In this document: positions 60,116 through 64,000 of the stretch, one piece after another
Layout: each line of letters begins with the position of its first letter
Position numbering within the stretch: the first letter of the stretch is position 1
Position numbers and translations under genes: made by a program
The notes under the pieces: generated by a model
Seen by the model: the letters and a program-made list of their open reading frames with translations, nothing else
Told to the model about the DNA's origin: nothing
The model's database searches: none
DNA from: JADJPO01 sp963724535
GTDB lineage: Bacteria; Actinomycetota; Actinomycetes; Actinomycetales; Kineosporiaceae
Direction: 5' to 3'
NCBI GenBank assembly: GCA_963724535.1
Contig: CAVRVD010000011.1
Location: 416,876-480,875 of the forward strand
Length of the DNA stretch: 64,000 nt

Positions 60116-60598
60116 ATGGCCGGGCGAGCCGAACGGGACGGGAAACTAGAGGCGTTGACGGCGTCACGGACGTTGAACCCGCACCCGGCGGCGGTGACGG
60201 ATCCGGTGTTCGTGGCCGGGGAGTTCTTCGATGCCCGCGACCTGCTGCAGGTCAAGTACGAGATGGTGCGCCAGGTGGAGACCGACCAGGTGCCGGTCGC
60301 GAAGGCTGCGGCGGCATTTGGGTTCTCCCGCCAGTCGGTGTATACCGCCCGGCAGACGCTGGCCCGTGGCGGGATGGCCGCCCTGATGCCGGGCAAGCCC
60401 GGCCCCAAGGGCGGGCACAAGCTGACCGAGCAGGTGCTCGACCACCTGGTACAGATGCTGGCCGGCGACCCGGACCTGGGCTCGAAGGAACTGGCCGCGA
60501 TAGTGGCCGAGCGGTTCGGTGTCACGGTGCATCCCCGGTCGGTGGAACGAGCCCTGGCCCGGCGGCGCGCGGGCGAGGACGCGCCGAAAAGCGACTGA
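60116..60598 (+). CDS. Helix-turn-helix protein of the mobile element
   Basis: A 160-residue DNA-binding protein with two HTH-like regions: VAKAAAAFGFSRQSVYTARQ (about residues 61-80) and SKELAAIVAERFGVTVHPRS (about 122-141). This is the arrangement of transposase-type HTH_29/HTH_32 proteins lacking the catalytic domain. GGGAGG lies 4 bases upstream of the ATG. It probably regulates the element or helps direct recombination. Confidence 0.75.
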   Translation: MAGRAERDGKLEALTASRTLNPHPAAVTDPVFVAGEFFDARDLLQVKYEMVRQVETDQVPVAKAAAAFGFSRQSVYTARQTLARGGMAALMPGKPGPKGGHKLTEQVLDHLVQMLAGDPDLGSKELAAIVAERFGVTVHPRSVERALARRRAGEDAPKSD

Positions 60599-60656
60599 CC
60601 CGCAGGCCGCCGGCGCCCCGGACGGCCCGGCCGCGCAGGATCGACCGGCCGCCGAG

Positions 60657-61001
60657 GTGGCCGCGCACGCGGATCGGTATGAGCAGGCCCGTCAGGTCGC
60701 CCTCGGCGGCGGCGTCCAGGGCTGGCGGTATGGCCTGGGCGTGCTGGCAGCACGAGGACTGGCCGCCTGGATGGCCGCGTGGGCCGCCCTGGTCTCGCCC
60801 GGTGCGCCGGACCCGTCGGGGACGAGCGGGCAGGCCGAACCACCCTCAACCGCCGATCGACAGGAAGGAGGTGCCTGGTCTACCGGTTCGGCCTGCACCC
60901 CGTTCCCGACCCCGGCCGCCGATGCGGTCGTGGCGGTTCTGGCCCAGATGACGCTCGCGCATGCCCGAAACCCGATCCAGCAGAAAGGACCCTCCCCGTG
61001 A
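60657..61001 (+). CDS. Small hypothetical protein upstream of the recombinase
   Basis: About 114 residues if the GTG at 60657 is used; an earlier in-frame start near 60519 would overlap the HTH gene. It has a helical, Ala/Trp-rich segment (YGLGVLAARGLAAWMAAWAA) and ends in VAVLAQMTLAHARNPIQQKG. It overlaps the recombinase start by four bases (GTGA), which supports translation. No family is recognised. Confidence 0.55.
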   Translation: MAAHADRYEQARQVALGGGVQGWRYGLGVLAARGLAAWMAAWAALVSPGAPDPSGTSGQAEPPSTADRQEGGAWSTGSACTPFPTPAADAVVAVLAQMTLAHARNPIQQKGPSP

Positions 61002-63313
61002 GCATCCAACCCGTCCGTGCCGGGCACGGCGAGCAGAAGGTCACCGCCGCCAGGCTCTCCCGCGACGCCTACCTCTACATTCGCCAGTCAACTCTCCACC
61101 AGGTCGCGAACAACACCGAGTCCACGCTGCGCCAGTACGACCTCAAGGGCCGCGCGGTCGCGTTGGGCTGGCCCGGCGACCGGATCCACGTGATCGACGT
61201 CGATCAGGGGCATTCCGGAGCCTCGGCCGCCGACAGGGAAGGATTCCGGCACCTGGTCGCGCAGGTGTCCCTGGGCCGGGCCGGGATCGTGCTCGGGCTG
61301 GAATGCTCCCGGCTGGCCCGCAACAACGCCGACTGGCATCGGCTGCTGCAGATCTGCGCCCACACCGACACGCTGATCTGTGACGAGGACGGCCTGTATG
61401 ACCCAACCACCTTCAACGACCGGCTCGTGCTGGGCATGAAAGGCCAGCTCAGCGAGGCTGAGCTCCACTATTTGCGGACCCGGTTGCGGGGCGGCATCCT
61501 GGCCAAGGCCGGTCGCGGGGAGCTGCGCCTGATGCTGCCGGTCGGGCTGGTCTACGACGGTGCCGACCACGTCGTCCTTGACCCCGACACCGGCGTGCGG
61601 GCCGCGGTCACCATGGTGTTCGACACGTTCGCCGCGACCGGGTCGGCATTCGCGGTGGTCAAGGCGTTCCGCGATCAGCACCTGACGTTCCCCGGCCGTC
61701 ACCACACCGGACCCCAGCACGGGGAGCTGTACTGGAAGCCGTTGTCCCACACCCAGACCCTCAAGGTCTTGCACAACCCGCGGTATGCCGGCGCGTACTG
61801 CTACGGGCGTTCCCGGCATACCAGCGACCTGGACGGCCGCCACCACACGCACGCCAAACCGGTCCAGGACTGGACCGTGCTGATCCCCGACGCCCACCCC
61901 GGATACATCACCTGGGCCCGGTACCAGACCAACCTGGCCACCCTGGCCGCCAACGCCGTCGCCCACGACCCCGACCGCGCAGCTCGCAGGGCCGGGCCCG
62001 CCCGGGAGGGTCCCGCCCTGTTGCAGGGCCTGGTCGTGTGCGGACGCTGCGGACGGCGGATGACGATCCGCTATCACACCCTGACCGACGCCACCGTCGT
62101 GCCGGACTACGTCTGCCAGACCGAAGGGATCAAGACCGGCACCCCGATCTGCCAGTTCATCCCCGGTGCCGCCATCGACGCCGCGGTCGCCGCGTTCATC
62201 CTGGCCACGCTGACCCCGCTGGCCCTCGAGGTCGCGTTGACGGTCAGCGACGAACTGATCGAACAGGCCGAGCACGCCGACACCATCCGGGCCGCCGGCG
62301 TGCAACGCGCTCAGCACGCCGCCGACGCGGCCCGACGTCGTTACCTGGCCGTCGACCCCAGCAACCGGCTGGTCGCCGACACCCTGGAGGCGGACTGGAA
62401 CACCGCCCTGCGAGATCTGGCCAGCGCCCAGGACGACTACGCCAAAGCCAAGACCGACCCCGCCGGTCTGCTCAGCGACGCTCAACGGGCCCGGGTGCTG
62501 GCCCTGGCCAGCGACTTCCCCACCCTGTGGAACGACCCGGGAACCCCGATGCGGGAACGTAAACGCCTGCTGCGGCTGCTGGTCACCGACGTCACCCTGA
62601 CCCGGCACGACCCCACCGTCACCGTGCAGCTACGCCTGCCCGGCGGCCAAGACCACACCATGACCCTCGACATCCCACCCCAGCGCTGGCACCAGCACGC
62701 CACCCCGGCCACCACCCTGGCCGTCCTGGACGACCTGCTGAACACCCTCACCCTCGCCCAGACCGCCGCCGAGTTGACCGCGCAAGGCCTGACCGACGGC
62801 GCCGGACGGCCCTTCACCAGCCACCGGGTCCGCTACCACTGCTTCCACTACAAGATCCCTACCAGGGTCGAACGCCTGCACGCCCGAGGCCTGCTCACCC
62901 TCACCGACACCGCAGCCCGGCTCGGCGTGCACCCCTTCACCGTCAAACGGTGGCGCGAGCTGGGCCTGCTGACCGCCGAACAATCCACCGACGCACCCAG
63001 CTACCTGTTCCACCCCGACCAACCCCGACCCGACCTCACCCAGGTCTGGGCCGCCGAGAGCGCCGACCGGCACGGAACCCCCAGCCGCCACACCCGGCTG
63101 CGCGCCGCCGGCCTACTCACCCAGGACGAGGCAGCCGCCGAACACGACGTCGCCCCCTCCACCATCCACCACTGGCGCGAACTCGGCCTGCTCACCGCCG
63201 AACGCAGCGACCTGAAAGACCGATGGCTCTACCACCCCCACCAGCCGACCCCCACCCGACCCCAGGTCCTCGCCGCCGTTCACGCCGCCAACCGGGCGAC
63301 CGTCAATCCCTGA
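60998..63313 (+). CDS. Large serine recombinase
   Basis: A 771-residue recombinase. The catalytic domain (about residues 20-165) starts with AYLYIRQSTLHQV, with the nucleophile Ser in RQS, then the motifs GHSGASAADREGF and GLECSRLARNNADW. The recombinase domain follows (LSHTQTLKVLHNPRYAGAYC), then a zinc-ribbon (VVCGRCGRRMTIRY, with later VCQ and ICQ). Two similar C-terminal HTH modules (LTLTDTAARLGVHPFTVKRW and LTQDEAAAEHDVAPSTIHHW, each followed by RELGLLTAE) end the protein. GTG at 60998 overlaps the upstream gene. It should excise and integrate the element through a two-base staggered cut. Confidence 0.92.
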   Translation: MSIQPVRAGHGEQKVTAARLSRDAYLYIRQSTLHQVANNTESTLRQYDLKGRAVALGWPGDRIHVIDVDQGHSGASAADREGFRHLVAQVSLGRAGIVLGLECSRLARNNADWHRLLQICAHTDTLICDEDGLYDPTTFNDRLVLGMKGQLSEAELHYLRTRLRGGILAKAGRGELRLMLPVGLVYDGADHVVLDPDTGVRAAVTMVFDTFAATGSAFAVVKAFRDQHLTFPGRHHTGPQHGELYWKPLSHTQTLKVLHNPRYAGAYCYGRSRHTSDLDGRHHTHAKPVQDWTVLIPDAHPGYITWARYQTNLATLAANAVAHDPDRAARRAGPAREGPALLQGLVVCGRCGRRMTIRYHTLTDATVVPDYVCQTEGIKTGTPICQFIPGAAIDAAVAAFILATLTPLALEVALTVSDELIEQAEHADTIRAAGVQRAQHAADAARRRYLAVDPSNRLVADTLEADWNTALRDLASAQDDYAKAKTDPAGLLSDAQRARVLALASDFPTLWNDPGTPMRERKRLLRLLVTDVTLTRHDPTVTVQLRLPGGQDHTMTLDIPPQRWHQHATPATTLAVLDDLLNTLTLAQTAAELTAQGLTDGAGRPFTSHRVRYHCFHYKIPTRVERLHARGLLTLTDTAARLGVHPFTVKRWRELGLLTAEQSTDAPSYLFHPDQPRPDLTQVWAAESADRHGTPSRHTRLRAAGLLTQDEAAAEHDVAPSTIHHWRELGLLTAERSDLKDRWLYHPHQPTPTRPQVLAAVHAANRATVNP

Positions 63314-63468
63314 CCCGACCGCGGCCAGCACCGACCGCATCGGCCAGAATCCGCGCCATGAAGACTGTCGGTGGCCCGCGCCATGATGAGGCCCAGACCC
63401 CGCACCAACCGATCACCCCACCCAAACCCTGCAGAACGCGAAGAGAAGGTGCAGTGTGAAGCCCCATC

Positions 63469-64000
63469 GGAGGTGGGTGGGACGTCCAGGTTGTCCACGA
63501 ACCGCAGGATGTCGTTGGGCCTGTCGCGGAAGGCTTCCAGCAGGGCGCGGGCCTTGGCTTCGCCGGGCCGGTCGCCGTGGCTGGTGGTGTCGGACAGCCC
63601 GGCCAGCACGCCGTGCCGCAGGGTCTTGAGCAGTTCGGCGCGCAGGTCGGGGTCGATCTGGTGGGCGCCGACGTCGCGGGCGAGGTTCGTCTGGTGGATC
63701 AGCCCGCGCAGGGCGTCGGCGATCTGGCCGGGCCACACGGCGTCGGGGTAGGTCTCGCCGGCGCCGGCCAGGTCTCGCAGCAGGTGCTGGGTGCACAGCT
63801 GGTGGACGATCCCGGCGAAGGCCTTGTTGTCGTAGAGGTTGTACCGGTCGTGGACCACGACGGTGCCGGCTGCGACGTCGGCCAGCACGGAGGCCTTGAA
63901 GGTGTCCAGGTCGCGGTCACCGAGCAGGAAGTGGGTGTAGAGCGTCGTGCAGGCGATCAGCAGGTACTTGTCGGCCTTCTTCCGGCCCGGGCGTGGGGTT
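63469..64000 (-). pseudogene. IS66 transposase, central part (runs off the window)
   Basis: Partial IS66 transposase on the minus strand, reading from the window edge: DKYLLIACTTLYTHFLLGDR, VVVHDRYNLYDNKAFAGIVH, QLCTQHLLRDLAGAGETYPD, ending LRFVDNLDVPPTS at the GGA junction. Its continuation is at 59389-59595. The catalytic DDE core is at least partly here; the N-terminal part lies beyond 64,000. Past the junction the frame runs about 63 codons into the element before a stop, so a chimeric truncated product is possible. Confidence 0.85.

Larger units (their letters stand above)
59596..63471 (+). mobile_element. Serine-recombinase mobile element inserted in IS66
   Basis: A 3,876-bp element whose removal restores the IS66 frame exactly. 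A GGA triplet is present at both junctions (59593-59595 and 63469-63471), consistent with a short crossover core and not with a transposase target duplication of several bases. It carries four genes in one direction: a DUF5372-like protein, an HTH protein, a small protein and a 771-residue serine recombinase. Joining the element ends gives ATCG-GA-CGAT, a palindrome centred on a dinucleotide, which suits serine recombinase chemistry. No long terminal inverted repeats are seen. Confidence 0.85.

Noticed and set aside
55239..64000. Direct repeat of the tRNA-Gly 3' end marking an island boundary
   Set aside because: No second copy could be found by eye within the window.

Overview
The window is very GC-rich DNA with many GTG starts and tightly overlapping ATGA/GTGA gene junctions. 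It carries a Gram-positive-type flagellum (no P- or L-ring genes) and an EtfD-like iron-sulfur reductase. Together these point to a motile, polar-flagellated actinobacterium, plausibly near Geodermatophilales, Kineosporiales, Nakamurellales or Propionibacteriales. I cannot name the species from sequence alone.

Layout. (1) 0.1-5.1 kb: storage-polymer and fatty-acid energy genes. These are a 3-hydroxybutyrate dehydrogenase, a PHA depolymerase/synthase-like hydrolase, an XRE regulator and an EtfD-like membrane oxidoreductase. (2) 5.2-42.5 kb: one nearly complete flagellar locus. The late-gene block on the minus strand is csrA, fliW, flgL, flgK and flgN. A divergent fliA (sigma-28) follows, then fliC, fliD, fliS, a small FliT-position gene and a glycosyltransferase. 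The structural and export block is flgB-flgC-fliE-fliF-fliG-fliH-fliI-fliJ, a peptidoglycan hydrolase, fliK-flgD-flgE-flbD-motA-motB-fliL-fliM-fliN-fliO-fliP-fliQ, then fliR-flhB-flhA and a disrupted flhF-like gene. Two non-flagellar insertions interrupt the export genes: a secreted protein of unknown function between fliQ and fliR, and an antisense TasA-like/SipW pair between flhB and flhA. (3) 42.6-48.3 kb: a giant fused biotin-dependent acyl-CoA carboxylase. (4) 48.6-53.2 kb: a minus-strand chemotaxis operon, cheY-cheB-cheR-cheX, followed by a 28-codon CheY remnant, an unknown gene and an EAL-HDOD protein. No cheA, cheW or receptor gene is in the window. (5) 53.4-55.3 kb: a conserved-looking unknown gene, dcd and tRNA-Gly(CCC). 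(6) 55.3-64 kb: an accessory region with a NERD protein, an orphan integrase-like N-domain, a MazEF-type toxin-antitoxin pair, a peptidase-S66 pseudogene, and an IS66 transposase split precisely by a 3.9-kb serine-recombinase element.

How the parts work together. FliA probably transcribes fliC from a clear sigma-28 promoter. The fliC leader carries a hairpin with GGA in its loop plus a GGA-containing Shine-Dalgarno, as expected for CsrA repression relieved by FliW; csrA and fliW are only 4-5 kb away. The Che proteins would set CheY phosphorylation and motor bias, although the FliM here has no visible CheY-docking motif. The most noteworthy observations are the CsrA-type fliC leader, the CheY micro-ORF coupled to cheX, the three-frame flhF-like gene, the two foreign insertions in the export genes, the exact recombinase insertion with reconstructable att sites, and a dispersed intergenic hairpin repeat present twice. 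All family assignments come from reading motifs; no database search was run.
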